Assembly: GCA_024239075.1 (NCBI GenBank)
Contig: JANBVI010000076.1
Coordinates: 1 to 64,000, forward strand
Source of the DNA: Fischerella sp. CENA71
GTDB lineage: Bacteria; Cyanobacteriota; Cyanobacteriia; Cyanobacteriales; Nostocaceae
Direction: 5' to 3'
DNA length: 64,000 nucleotides
The number at the start of each line of letters is the position of its first letter. Within the stretch, counting starts at the first letter, position 1. The position numbers and the translations under genes were made by a program. The notes beneath the pieces were generated by a model. The model ran no database searches. It had not been told where the DNA came from and saw nothing but the letters and a program-made list of their open reading frames with translations. Positions 8,006 through 17,161 of the stretch are shown here, in pieces.

Positions 8006-9421
8006 TTAACAATCGTAGTAAAGAGCAAATTCGTAGGGATGAGGACGTAGACGCATTGGGTTAACTTCGTTGTCTAGCTTGTAAGAAATCCAAGTTTCAA
8101 TGAAGTCTTCGGTGAAGACACCAGGTTCGGTCAAGAAAGCATGATCTTTCTCTAGTGCTTCCAATGCTAATTCTAGAGATCCAGGAGTGGAAGGAACTTT
8201 CGCCAGTTCTTCTGGAGAGAGTTCATAAATATTTTTATCCAGAGGTTCACCAGGATCAATTTTGTTCTTGATGCCATCTAAACCGGCACACAGCATGGCA
8301 GCAAATGCCAAGTAGGGGTTAGAAGTTGCATCAGGACAACGGAACTCTAAGCGCTTGGCTTTGGGGTTAGTACCAGATAGAGGAATCCGAATCGAAGCAG
8401 AACGGTTTCCTTGGGAGTAAGCCAAGTTCACAGGTGCTTCGTAACCAGGTACTAGGCGCTTGTAAGAGTTGGTGGTGGGGTTGGTAATAGCCAATAGTGC
8501 TGGCGCGTGCTTGAGAATGCCACCAATATAATGTAGTGCCATTTCACTCAAACCAGCGTACTTATCGCCAGCAAACAAAGGCTGACCGTCTTTCCAAATA
8601 GACTGGTGGGTGTGCATACCGGAACCGTTGTCTTGGAAGACAGGCTTAGGCATGAAAGTAACGGTTTTGCCGTATTTGTTGGCTACGTTCTTGATGACGT
8701 ATTTGTAAGTCATCAGCCAATCGGCAGCTTCAATCAATTTACCAAAGCGGAAACCGAGTTCGCACTGACCACCTGTAGCTACTTCGTGGTGCTGCTTTTC
8801 AATAGGCACGCCACATTTTGCCATTGTCAGCAGCATTTCTGTACGAATATCTTGGAAAGTATCGGTAGGAGGTACTGGGAAATAACCCTCTTTGTAGCGG
8901 GGTTTGTAACCCAGGTTGGGGCCTTCTTGTTTACCGGAGTTCCAGCGCCCTTCAACTGAGTCTACATGGTAGTAGCCTTCGTGAGAGTTTTGGTCAAAAC
9001 GGACATCATCAAAGATGAAAAACTCAGCTTCAGGACCAAAGAAGGCTGTATCACCAACGCCGGAGGAAACGAGATAATCTAATGCTTTTTGAGCAATTAC
9101 GCGCGGACAACGACTGTACCATTCGCCCGTACGGGGTTCTTTAATGCTACAAATGATACTGAGAGTTGGTTCTTTCATGAATGGGTCGATCCAGGCAGTG
9201 TTTGGATCGAGTACCATTGACATGTCTGACTCGTTGATTGCTTTCCAACCCCGAATACTCGAACCATCGAAGGGTACGCCGTCTGTGAAGCTACTTTCAT
9301 CGATTTGGTTATGAAACACTGTCAGGTGCTGCCATATTCCTGGCGTATCGATGAATTTCAGATCGATCATCTGAATGTTGTTGTCCCGAATGAGATTCAG
9401 GACTTCTTGTGGGGTTGTCAT
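8006..9421 (-). CDS. glnA: Glutamine synthetase, type I
   Basis: 471-aa GlnA, ATP-dependent ligation of ammonium to glutamate, the entry of the GS-GOGAT cycle. Signatures include [11 protein letters not shown] near residue 50, [14 protein letters not shown] (metal-binding Glu), [34 protein letters not shown] and NRSASIRIP. Length equals dodecameric GSI enzymes. The start is ATG preceded by GGAG in the leader. It lies convergent with gifA, its protein inhibitor, and divergent from apcF. The upstream NtcA box points to activation under nitrogen limitation. Confidence 0.98.
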   Translation of the reverse strand: MTTPQEVLNLIRDNNIQMIDLKFIDTPGIWQHLTVFHNQIDESSFTDGVPFDGSSIRGWKAINESDMSMVLDPNTAWIDPFMKEPTLSIICSIKEPRTGEWYSRCPRVIAQKALDYLVSSGVGDTAFFGPEAEFFIFDDVRFDQNSHEGYYHVDSVEGRWNSGKQEGPNLGYKPRYKEGYFPVPPTDTFQDIRTEMLLTMAKCGVPIEKQHHEVATGGQCELGFRFGKLIEAADWLMTYKYVIKNVANKYGKTVTFMPKPVFQDNGSGMHTHQSIWKDGQPLFAGDKYAGLSEMALHYIGGILKHAPALLAITNPTTNSYKRLVPGYEAPVNLAYSQGNRSASIRIPLSGTNPKAKRLEFRCPDATSNPYLAFAAMLCAGLDGIKNKIDPGEPLDKNIYELSPEELAKVPSTPGSLELALEALEKDHAFLTEPGVFTEDFIETWISYKLDNEVNPMRLRPHPYEFALYYDC

Positions 9422-9517
9422 GGTTACTCCTTCTCCGCCAATTTAGTACAGTAAACCACTAATGTAATGCACGCTGACCTTGCTTGATGAACCCAAATCA
9501 TTAAAGACACCTGGAAT

Positions 9518-9560
9518 ATCCTAATGATATAAATTTGAGATATTTTGTATTTTTTGTTAC
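9518..9560 (-). promoter_or_regulatory. NtcA-activated-type promoter of glnA
   Basis: Perfect NtcA box GTA-N8-TAC at 9547-9560, then 23 nt, then TAGGAT (9523-9518, minus strand) fitting TAN3T. This is the canonical class II NtcA-activated arrangement (box centred near -41). The transcribed leader to the ATG would be about 90 nt. Confidence 0.7.
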
Positions 9561-9784
9561 AGAATATCATGTTTATAGGTTATGTTCACTTTTGCCGAAC
9601 TAACTCTACAAAACTTGACAGTTCATCTGTTGGGGTCAACTTTGGCATAGAATCCTTTAAGTAGCGCATTTATTGTTTTTGTGCTTGAGCTTCTTTTAAT
9701 ATTCATTGGCACAAAAATTAGCCGCTTGCAAAAGCAGTCAAATAAATATCAAACCATAAATAGCAATGATTGGGAGATAAACGA

Positions 9785-10294
9785 ATGCGGGATGCAGTCA
9801 CAAGTTTAATTAAGAATTATGACGTTGCTGGGCGGTATTTTGATCGGAATGCGATCGACAGTCTCAAGTCCTACTTTGAAAGCGGGACGGCACGAGTACA
9901 AGCCGCAGGAGCTATTAATGCAAATGCGGCGGCAATTGTCAAGCAGGCTGGCTCTCAATTATTTGATGAACAGCCAGAGTTGATTCGTCCTGGCGGCAAT
10001 GCTTATACTACTCGTCGGTATGCGGCTTGTCTACGGGATATGGATTACTACCTGCGCTATGCTACTTATGCGATTGTAGCTGGCAGTATGGATGTGTTGG
10101 ATGAACGTGTGCTGCAAGGTTTGCGGGAAACTTATAATTCTTTGGCTGTTCCCATTGGTCCTACAGTTCGTGGTATCCAACTTATGAAGGATATTGTCAA
10201 GCTGCAATTAGCGGATGCTGGTGTTACTAATACTAGCTTTGTAGATGAGCCGTTTGACTACATGACCAGAGAGTTGAGCGAGAAGGATATTTAA
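9785..10294 (+). CDS. apcF: Allophycocyanin beta-18 subunit
   Basis: 169-aa phycobiliprotein of the phycobilisome core; one copy replaces ApcB in a basal core disc close to the terminal emitter ApcE. The start MRDAVTSLIKNYDVAGRYFD, chromophore-site context RRYAACLRDMDYYLRYATYA (Cys about residue 82) and C-terminal PFDYMTRELSE fit ApcF rather than ApcB (161 aa). The ATG at 9785 is preferred over an in-frame TTG at 9770 because GGGAG sits 8 bp before it and 169 aa is the family length. Two hairpins follow, so it is monocistronic. Confidence 0.92.
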   Translation: MRDAVTSLIKNYDVAGRYFDRNAIDSLKSYFESGTARVQAAGAINANAAAIVKQAGSQLFDEQPELIRPGGNAYTTRRYAACLRDMDYYLRYATYAIVAGSMDVLDERVLQGLRETYNSLAVPIGPTVRGIQLMKDIVKLQLADAGVTNTSFVDEPFDYMTRELSEKDI

Positions 10295-10331
10295 TGTAAT
10301 TCAGCATAAGGCAGAAGGCAAGAGACAGGAA

Positions 10332-10356
10332 ATTGTCATGCTTAGACAATCTGTTT
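10332..10356 (+). terminator. Terminator 1 after apcF
   Basis: Stem ATTGTC (10332-10337) / GACAAT (10345-10350) followed by CTGTTTTTT. It lies inside a longer imperfect pairing of GACAGGAAA with TTTTCCTGTC (10324-10377). Confidence 0.65.
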
Positions 10357-10432
10357 TTTCGTCTGGTTTTCCTGTCTAGATATTTCTGCTATGTTGCACT
10401 AGCCAATTCCATATATCAAAAGCTGTGATTAT

Positions 10433-10471
10433 CGCACTTTGCTTTTTTTGGCAAGGTGCGTTTACTTTTTT
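10433..10471 (+). terminator. Terminator 2 after apcF
   Basis: Ten-pair stem CGCACTTTGC / GCAAGGTGCG (one G-U pair) with a T-rich loop (10433-10460), followed by TTTACTTTTTTT. A second strong stop that also isolates the acquired-looking module that follows. Confidence 0.7.
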
Positions 10472-10542
10472 TAATACTAAAAATTAATTACTTCCCATTG
10501 GAGGAGTACTTAAAAATTTTGTAAAATATATTACCTATATGG

Positions 10543-11028
10543 ATGATTGTTGGCAGTAGTTCCATGAGTATTAATGATCTAGAATTTTTGCACGGTGCGG
10601 CTTTTCTTCGACTTCTCAAAGGAACATCTTGTATATCTATCAGTTATTTATCTTCTATTCATCCATCTCTTTATCTCGTAAAAAATACAAATCAAGACTC
10701 AGCTATCTTATTTAAGATATCAAGAAAACCTACTTCTTCCTGGTCATTTAGCTTTAGTTCACAGGAAGAAATGGCACTAACAATATTTCATCAAACTTAT
10801 CCTGATGTCAAAGTATTTATAGTATTGATTTGTCATCGAGATGGTGTTTGTTGTCTATCAGAAGAACAACTATGGACAATTCTTAATCCTAGTGAAGGTT
10901 TAGCCAAGCAGCGTATTTCTGTAAAGAGAGAACTAAGAGGTAGTTATTATGTTAAAGGTACGGGAAGAGTTCCCTTAGAGCGAACAATACCCCAAAATAA
11001 TTGGCCGGACGTAATTTTATCAGTATGA
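10543..11028 (+). CDS. Unrecognised 161-aa protein paired with a Z1-type ATPase
   Basis: I do not recognise a named domain. The protein has a strand-rich core (AILFKISRK, then VKVFIVLICHRDGVCCLSEE), a basic ISVKRELRGSYYVKG block and ends PQNNWPDVIL. It stops 8 bp before the Z1 gene, so the two are almost certainly co-transcribed. Start is uncertain: ATG 10543 has no good ribosome site and ATG 10564 (MSINDLEF) is equally possible. It is A+T-rich with no HIP1 octamer, as in the Z1 gene. A role as nuclease or specificity partner in a restriction-like system is conjecture from context only. Confidence 0.7.
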   Translation: MIVGSSSMSINDLEFLHGAAFLRLLKGTSCISISYLSSIHPSLYLVKNTNQDSAILFKISRKPTSSWSFSFSSQEEMALTIFHQTYPDVKVFIVLICHRDGVCCLSEEQLWTILNPSEGLAKQRISVKRELRGSYYVKGTGRVPLERTIPQNNWPDVILSV

Positions 11029-11036
11029 AATAATTT

Positions 11037-13229
11037 ATGACACACACTCCTATTAACACTAATGGTTCCTGTATTGATAGATTAATTTCTAAATTAGAGA
11101 AACAAATTGGACTCAAAGAAGCAAATCAACTTAAAGAAACTGCTATTGACATCGTCCAAAACTGTGTCAATGTTTATTCAGAAAACTTTGGTTTTGGTGA
11201 TGTAGGGGAAAACGGTACAGGTTTAGTAAGTCAACCTTATAAGGGACAAGAACCTATTCCCAATGGTACAACTGGATTGATTTATGGTCGAGTTCAAAGT
11301 GGGAAAACTAACACCACTATTGCAACCTTAGCACTGGCTCATGAAAATAATTTTCGTTGTTTTATTATATTAACTTCTGATAATACTTGGTTAGGAAAAC
11401 AAACAGCTAATCGTTTTAATAATCAAGTTAAAGGAGAAAGTGGTCCTGCTTTTTTTGATTGGGAAGCATGGAAACAAGACCCCATTGATTTTGCAGAAAA
11501 TAAAGTTACACCCTATATAAAAGATAGAGGCGTTGTATTAATCTCTACAAAAAATGTTCATCATTTGGATAATTTACTAAAGGTTTTAAAAGCAGCTAAA
11601 GTCAAATATGTTTCTACCTTAATTTTTGATGATGAAGCTGATAATGCTAGTTTAAATACGAATGAATCTAAACAGGCTAAACAAGGAAAAGATATTATTC
11701 CTGATAGCACAATTTTTGAGAAAATAGGTAAAATTCGTCAAGAAGTTGCTAATCATATTTATATTCAAATCACAGCAACTCCCCAAAGTCTATTATTACA
11801 AAATCTCTCTCATCCTTGTAAGCCACAATTTTGTGCAGCACTACCAGAACCGGGAAATAGCTATATGGGAGGAGAACTGTTTTTTTCAGAGAATAGTAAC
11901 TATTGTTGTATTGTAGATGCTGAAGAAATTAACCAATTAAAGAAGCAAAAAGGTGCAATTAATCCGGGTAATACGCATAATAAATGGGTAATTCCTGAAG
12001 GATTAAGGCTTGCGCTGTGTTGCTTTTTTATAGGTTCAACATACAAAATGTTATCTTCGGAACAAGAAGATGCAAGATATTCTTTTCTCGCTCATATTTG
12101 TTATAAACAAGATATTCATAGTGTCTTGGATCAAGTTATTAGTCAATTTGTAATTAATTTAGATAAAGCAATTCGAGAAAAAAGTTCAGAAACGGAAAAT
12201 AAACAAGCCCGAAAATGGCTAGAACAAGCTTACAATGAGTTAAATAAAACTGCGGATAATTTACCGACGTTTAATGAATTAGTAGATGAGTTAAAAATTC
12301 AATTAGGGAGCGTAATCACCCCTAAAATAATTAATGCAAAGAATTCAGATAAAGAGCCTAACTATAATCCTGGAATGAATATATTAATCGGAGGTAATAG
12401 ATTAGGTAGGGGTGTAACTATTGATGGGCTAATGGTAACTTATTATGGGCGTGATGCTAAACAAAAAGTAGTGGATACAGTTCATCAACATGCTCGAATG
12501 TATGGTTATCGACCACATTTAAAAGATGTTACTCGTCTCTTTTTACCAGAACATATACTATACACTTTTCGTTCTATCCACGAAGCGGATGAAGCAATGC
12601 GTCAAGCAATAGGAGATGATATTCATAACATTAAACTTCAGCCTGTTTGGATAGGAGGAGCTCTAAAACCAACTCGCTCTAATGTTTTAGACCCCACAGT
12701 TATTGGTGTACTAGCACCAGGAAAATTGATTTTCCCTCAAAATCCAGCTTATAAGAAAGAAGAAATTAAAGAGAATTTTCACAATATCGAAAATATTTTA
12801 ATTGATTATCAGGATGACGATCGCTATTATGAGGTGGATATAGAGTTTATAATTCAAGTTATCAGTTACACAAAGAGTTATTATATTCCCGGTGAAGAAT
12901 GGGAATCTAAACGTATCGTTAAAGGATTAACAGATATAAAATCAAAGGGTATAACAAAAGGGCGTTTAAATGTTCGTAGAGGTAAAAAGAATAAAAGTAA
13001 AGGATTAGATATGCCAAGAAAAGATCCTTTTCAATGGAGATTTGGCTTTGGTTCAGGTGAGTGGTCAATAGAAGCTAAAAAGAAATATCCTGATGTTCCA
13101 ACTTTGATTATTTGCTATCAAAAAGGTGAGAAAAGTAAAGGATGGGATGAGCATCCTATATATCTACCTATGTTGGTTTTACCTAAACAAAAATTTGTTT
13201 TAATGTTTAATTATGATGAAGATGAATAA
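11037..13229 (+). CDS. Z1-domain superfamily II ATPase/endonuclease-like protein
   Basis: 730-aa protein with helicase-like motifs: Walker A GRVQSGKTNTT (about residue 84), Walker B LIFDDEADNAS (about 198), motif III QITATPQSLLLQ and a motif VI equivalent HQHARMYGYRP (about 480), preceded by GGNRLGRGVTIDGL. This set is diagnostic of the Z1 ATPases found in restriction-modification-like loci together with C5 methylases, MutL-like GHKL ATPases, PD-(D/E)XK nucleases and AIPR proteins. Only a small unknown protein is adjacent here; the other partners are absent, although a C5 methyltransferase lies 6 kb away. A+T-rich composition and lack of HIP1 suggest acquisition. Defence role is inferred. Confidence 0.83.
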   Translation: MTHTPINTNGSCIDRLISKLEKQIGLKEANQLKETAIDIVQNCVNVYSENFGFGDVGENGTGLVSQPYKGQEPIPNGTTGLIYGRVQSGKTNTTIATLALAHENNFRCFIILTSDNTWLGKQTANRFNNQVKGESGPAFFDWEAWKQDPIDFAENKVTPYIKDRGVVLISTKNVHHLDNLLKVLKAAKVKYVSTLIFDDEADNASLNTNESKQAKQGKDIIPDSTIFEKIGKIRQEVANHIYIQITATPQSLLLQNLSHPCKPQFCAALPEPGNSYMGGELFFSENSNYCCIVDAEEINQLKKQKGAINPGNTHNKWVIPEGLRLALCCFFIGSTYKMLSSEQEDARYSFLAHICYKQDIHSVLDQVISQFVINLDKAIREKSSETENKQARKWLEQAYNELNKTADNLPTFNELVDELKIQLGSVITPKIINAKNSDKEPNYNPGMNILIGGNRLGRGVTIDGLMVTYYGRDAKQKVVDTVHQHARMYGYRPHLKDVTRLFLPEHILYTFRSIHEADEAMRQAIGDDIHNIKLQPVWIGGALKPTRSNVLDPTVIGVLAPGKLIFPQNPAYKKEEIKENFHNIENILIDYQDDDRYYEVDIEFIIQVISYTKSYYIPGEEWESKRIVKGLTDIKSKGITKGRLNVRRGKKNKSKGLDMPRKDPFQWRFGFGSGEWSIEAKKKYPDVPTLIICYQKGEKSKGWDEHPIYLPMLVLPKQKFVLMFNYDEDE

Positions 13230-13405
13230 GGTTAAAGAATAAAACTCCAGAAAGATTTTATAAAAGATTTTTTCAACAAAACTAGGTAAGTTGATGCAGG
13301 ATGATTGACTAAGCTAATGTGGAGCATTACGGCGTAAGATGTAATTTATTACTAAAAAGTATATATCACAAACGCTGTTACACACTCTACTGGACTGACA
13401 CAGCT

Positions 13406-13479
13406 AAAATAGTGCATTAGATTTTTAGTTTTTCAGCGCTGAAGCGCTTACTACGAACTTTTTTCTATTGCACTATTTT
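13406..13479. repeat. MITE-like element with 11-bp terminal inverted repeats
   Basis: AAAATAGTGCA (13406-13416) and its perfect complement TGCACTATTTT (13469-13479) bracket 52 bp containing AGCGCTGAAGCGCTTACTAC, a member of the dispersed GTAGTAAG palindrome family. The element could fold as one long hairpin. The rest of 13230-13600 has no gene. Confidence 0.55.
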
Positions 13480-13600
13480 AAGCTTGCCACGCCACTACAA
13501 AATTTATAAAAGTAGATCATTATTGGTAAAAAATTAAATAAAAGTAGCAGGTTGTAAATAGGGTTAGAAAAAAGGTAATAAATAAGGATTTAGAATTTTG

Positions 13601-14434
13601 ATGAAGCAACGATTAGATACTTTGTTAGTAGATTTGGGGTTATGTGTGTCCCGTCAGCAAGCACAACGGCTGATTCAAGCTGGGGAAGTGAGTGTTGATG
13701 GTAAGCTTGTTGATAAGGCGGGGACAGAGGTTGAGGTCGCGGCTGAGGTTAAGATTAAGGAGCGATCGCGTTTTGTTTCTCGTGGGGGTGAAAAACTCGC
13801 GAAGGCGCTACAAGAGTTTGCGATCGCTGTAGAGAATCGTGTTTGTTTGGATGGTGGTATTTCTACAGGTGGTTTTACTGATTGTCTCCTGCAAGCTGGA
13901 GCAAAGTTGGTTTATGGTGTGGATGTTGGTTACGGACAAGTTGACTGGAAGTTACGTAACGATCCACGGGTAATTTTGAAAGAACGCACGAATTTACGCT
14001 ATCTAACCCCTGATGAATTGTATGGTGTATCCCCCCTAGCAGAGATGGGGGGAAATTATGCTGATTTAGCGGTGGTTGATGTTTCGTTTATTTCGCTAAC
14101 GAAAGTTTTACCTGCTTTGTGGCGATTAACTCAACCTCAGCGTGAAGCGGTTTTGTTGGTGAAACCTCAATTTGAAGTCGGGAAAAGTCGTGTTGGGAAA
14201 AAAGGAGTGGTACGTGATCCAAAAGACCATGCTGATGCGATCGCTCAGGTGTTACAAGCAGCTATTGAGTTAGGATGGAATTATAAAGGTCTAACTTGGT
14301 CGCCTGTGACTGGCCCAGCGGGAAATATTGAGTACCTTTTGTGGTTAGGAATGGATAGTGAGATAGCACCGCCAAATTTAGAAACTATTCAACAAATTAC
14401 GAAATCTGCGACTGCTGATTTTAGAGATAATTAA
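13601..14434 (+). CDS. tlyA: TlyA-family rRNA 2'-O-methyltransferase
   Basis: 277-aa protein. An N-terminal S4 RNA-binding domain (QRLDTLLVDLGLCVSRQQAQ, then AGEVSVDG) is followed by an FtsJ/RrmJ-like methyltransferase domain from about residue 60 (RGGEKLAKAL, CLDGGISTGGFTDCLLQAGA, VDVGYGQVDWKLR, VVDVSFISL, LLVKPQFE). Homologues methylate ribosomal RNA riboses; older annotations call them hemolysin A. GGISTGG stands where many have DVGASTGG. ATG 13601 is chosen over TTG 13598. Its last 4 bp overlap the end of the convergent cp12 gene. Confidence 0.9.
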   Translation: MKQRLDTLLVDLGLCVSRQQAQRLIQAGEVSVDGKLVDKAGTEVEVAAEVKIKERSRFVSRGGEKLAKALQEFAIAVENRVCLDGGISTGGFTDCLLQAGAKLVYGVDVGYGQVDWKLRNDPRVILKERTNLRYLTPDELYGVSPLAEMGGNYADLAVVDVSFISLTKVLPALWRLTQPQREAVLLVKPQFEVGKSRVGKKGVVRDPKDHADAIAQVLQAAIELGWNYKGLTWSPVTGPAGNIEYLLWLGMDSEIAPPNLETIQQITKSATADFRDN

Positions 14435-14655
14435 ACGTCATAAATACGACATTCAATTGCTTCTGGATGAATTTCACAATAACGTTCTAAATCTGTTTTA
14501 CGTTTTGTGATTTGCTGTTGTTGAGATTGCTCAACTCGCAGTTTTTCAACTGTTTCCCAGGCTAAAATACATTCATTGGAATTACTGCCTTTTTGAACAC
14601 AAATAGTCCGAGCTTCATCGAGAGCTTGAAATACGTCTAAAGTTTGTGATGTCAT
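14431..14655 (-). CDS. cp12: CP12 regulatory protein of the Calvin cycle
   Basis: 74-aa intrinsically disordered protein that, when oxidised, bridges GAPDH and phosphoribulokinase and shuts down CO2 fixation in the dark. It has the two expected cysteine pairs: CVQKGSNSNEC (about residues 19-29) and C-EIHPEAIE-C near the end, plus the AWETVEKL core equivalent to AWD_VEEL and the YCEIHPEAIECRIYD tail. All four redox cysteines are present. It overlaps the end of tlyA by 4 bp on the other strand. Confidence 0.93.
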   Translation of the reverse strand: MTSQTLDVFQALDEARTICVQKGSNSNECILAWETVEKLRVEQSQQQQITKRKTDLERYCEIHPEAIECRIYDV

Positions 14656-15176
14656 AATTTACCCTTTTTGTACTGCACAAAATTGACTCTAATTTTGATT
14701 GCTTCTTGAGCCTTTATTTATAGCGTAGATAGAAAAAATAAAAAAGTGCAGGGGTAAAAATTTTCACTCTATAAAAAGTTATAGAATTAATTAAAATTCA
14801 TAAACTTTTGACAGATTTATAAATTAATACATTTCAGTTAAGGTTATTGGTATGGTTTTCTGGTTATGTAGAGACGTTCGATTGTAATGTCTCTACAGAC
14901 TTTTTCGGTAGAGAAATTTTATGGTCGTTAGTCATTTATCATTTGTAAGGGTTTGGTGCATATTTACTTTTCGTAACTGGCCGACTTACTTAATCCCTGT
15001 TTTCTCTCAATTATTATGTATGAAATATATTCGGTTGTAATATGGCCTTACTAATACCCACTTTATAAAGAAAAGCTAAAGTTTATTATTGAATCTATCT
15101 TAAGTAAGAAGTGGTTGCTTCATAAATTTTAGAGATTATATAAAAAGCTTAAAAATTTTAGTTACTAAACTTAAAT
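14656..15176. other. Intergenic region with one inverted-repeat element
   Basis: 521 bp. The notable feature is an inverted repeat TGTAGAGAC (14867-14875) / GTCTCTACA (14889-14897), like the short dispersed palindromes of Nostocales. The rest is A+T-rich and must contain the cp12 promoter and that of the next small gene. No coding frame with protein-like character was seen. Confidence 0.5.
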
Positions 15177-15404
15177 ATGTATTCTAAGGAGAAAGAAGAG
15201 TTTTTTCATACAGAACTGGTTAAGTATGGTGTCGATTACCATAGAGCCGCTAAAGTCGCCCAGATGCTAGCGTCTGGAACACCAGATGAACTTTTGAGTG
15301 AAAAAGAAATACAACTCGCTGAGGAGGTTTGTAAAGAATGGTTAAGGCAATACCAGCGTTACAAGCGTTTGACCTCAAATTTCAGAGGATCTAAGGGCTT
15401 TTAA
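15177..15404 (+). CDS. Small hypothetical protein, 75 aa
   Basis: Highly charged, helical protein (MYSKEKEEFFHTELVKYGVD start; GTPDELLSEKEIQLAEEV centre). No signal peptide, membrane segment or known motif. The DYHRAAKVAQMLASGTP segment has the look of a small helix-turn-helix or UBA-like bundle but this is not diagnostic. It ends 11 bp before the stop of the convergent GTPase. The regular codon structure and TAAGGAGAA next to the ATG suggest a real gene of unknown role. Confidence 0.6.
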   Translation: MYSKEKEEFFHTELVKYGVDYHRAAKVAQMLASGTPDELLSEKEIQLAEEVCKEWLRQYQRYKRLTSNFRGSKGF

Positions 15405-15414
15405 TGCTTAAAGT

Positions 15415-16779
15415 TCACTTGCCTGTTATACCCAAATTCTGTTCCAATTCCTGTCGCAAACGATACAAAATTGTGTTTGACTCTACCTCAGCTAGAATTT
15501 CTGTGATTACGGTGCTAGCGCCTAATTGTCCCCAGGTACAGCCTTGTTCAAGGTATACTTGGGCAGCTTTACCGACTGCGTAGGCTCCATAACCTGCTAT
15601 TCCAGCTTGAGCGATCGCACTCCCGGTAAAGGCTGTAATATTACTAGGATTGTCACCACTGGCAATAGCTGCCGTACTTTTACCTAAGCCTAAAATAAAA
15701 CTGCTACCTAATTCTCCTAATAGCAAGCCACCAGAACTGAATAAAATTGTTTTTAATAATCTCCCAGCTTCATAACCCGTCATCGGTAAACCATACAATC
15801 GTGCCAAAGAACGAATCAAGGCTAAGTCGGCGACAGTTCCGCCTAATATATCTAGCAAAGCAATAGGATTTAACCCAACAGCTACGGCTTTATATTTGGT
15901 AAATTGCCAAATTAAGTCTTCTGCTTCTTGTTGACGTACATCAACAGTTTTGGATGCGATCGCTTCTTCCGCATCCCGTGCTTGGATGAGTGCGTTTAAA
16001 GCAATGAGCGATCGCCCTTCCCGATTGAAAATTTTGAGAAGAGTCTGTTTGAGTTCGTCTATTTGTGGCGGTGGTGTCTCCCATTCGTAAGTTATATTAC
16101 CATCGGGCCATTCAACCCGTACTTCCAAGGGTGTTGGTTCCGCCGCAATCATGACAATTTCATCGGGTTGTAGAGGCTTAGTTTGGGTATTTCCCGCACC
16201 CAGTTGTTGCAAATTTTTATAAATTTTCTCCCGGTCTGTATCTGGATACAAATCTATTTTATTAAACACGAGAATCAAAGGCTTTTGAGCCTGTCGCAAT
16301 TCGCACAAAGCTTGATATTCGGTACGGGTAATATCGCCAGCAACGACAAACAAAATTAAATCTGCTTGACGTGCTACATCCTTTGCCATTTGCGATCGCG
16401 CTTCTCCCGCAATTTCATCTAGTCCTGGCGTATCAATTAATTCTACTTGTGCTTTATCGCCAAGATTCCAACGTACAGAACGGGGATACTGAGTTACACC
16501 ATGTAAAGGGCCAGTTTGCAGAATTTTCTGTCCTAACAAAGCATTCAACACCGCTGACTTACCACGACTTACTAAACCAAAAGCAGCAATTACAATCACA
16601 TTATGGTCTAGTTTGTTGAGAGTAGCGGTTAAAACCTCTAATTCTGGTTTTACCAAACCAGCTAATTTTGCATTTGCTGATGCTTGTCCAGGTTTACGGA
16701 AATTGCTATACCAAGACAGCGCTTGTCTGAGACTAGCACGAGCGCGGTTGAGATGAGTTTCTTGTGTGTTTTTTGGCAC
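15415..16779 (-). CDS. Era/YihA-type GTPase with DUF697-like membrane domain
   Basis: 454-aa protein with a dynamin/Era-like G domain: G1 GLVSRGKSAVLNALLG (about residue 67), G3 DTPGLDE and G4 NKID, plus VAAEPTP at the G5 region. After about residue 290 it becomes hydrophobic and Gly/Ala-rich (LNPIALLDILGGTVADLALI; GYGAYAVGKAAQVYLEQG), matching the DUF697 domain of cyanobacterial and chloroplast small GTPases thought to act at membranes. GTG start. Function unknown; ribosome or thylakoid roles are possible. Confidence 0.82.
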   Translation of the reverse strand: MPKNTQETHLNRARASLRQALSWYSNFRKPGQASANAKLAGLVKPELEVLTATLNKLDHNVIVIAAFGLVSRGKSAVLNALLGQKILQTGPLHGVTQYPRSVRWNLGDKAQVELIDTPGLDEIAGEARSQMAKDVARQADLILFVVAGDITRTEYQALCELRQAQKPLILVFNKIDLYPDTDREKIYKNLQQLGAGNTQTKPLQPDEIVMIAAEPTPLEVRVEWPDGNITYEWETPPPQIDELKQTLLKIFNREGRSLIALNALIQARDAEEAIASKTVDVRQQEAEDLIWQFTKYKAVAVGLNPIALLDILGGTVADLALIRSLARLYGLPMTGYEAGRLLKTILFSSGGLLLGELGSSFILGLGKSTAAIASGDNPSNITAFTGSAIAQAGIAGYGAYAVGKAAQVYLEQGCTWGQLGASTVITEILAEVESNTILYRLRQELEQNLGITGK

Positions 16780-16784
16780 TTGCT

Positions 16785-16960
16785 GAGATTGGGGATTGGC
16801 GAATGGGGATCAGGGATCGGGGATTGGGGAAGGTAGGGGTAGGGGTTCCCTCTGACAAGTGTAGATTTTTAATGAAGCAATGAGTGATGAATCTAAAACT
16901 AATTGAGTAATGATCATTTCATAAATTCCTACACTCCTACACTCTTACACCCTTTATACC
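16785..16960. repeat. Low-complexity heptamer repeats (GGGGATT / TACACTC types)
   Basis: GATTGGGGATTGGCGAATGG-type tracts run from about 16790 to 16845 and CTACACTCCTACACTCTTAC-type tracts from about 16928 to 16968, upstream of the GTPase. They are short tandem repeats typical of Nostocales spacers; an open frame (16903-17091) crossing them is not credible as a gene. Confidence 0.55.
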
Positions 16961-17161
16961 CTTATAGTTATGTATTTTTCCTGGAAACAGATACTCTGAA
17001 ATCAATGCCTATTTTATCCAAAAAACTTTCACAAATTGCCAATCAACAAGAATTAATCCAATCAATTAATTTAGATTTGTCTCAACATTAATTTGAATCA
17101 CGAATATGGGAACAATAACTTCAGTTGAATATTTGGTTGATATTACTAAATTCATACAAAT

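Noticed and set aside
8606-8959. 117-aa open frame antisense to glnA
   Set aside because: Shadow of the highly conserved glnA coding sequence.
16903-17091. 62-aa open frame upstream of the Cache kinase
   Set aside because: Runs through TACACTC heptamer repeats, lacks a ribosome site and shows no protein-like pattern; the last 28 residues could be a gene fragment but this cannot be supported.
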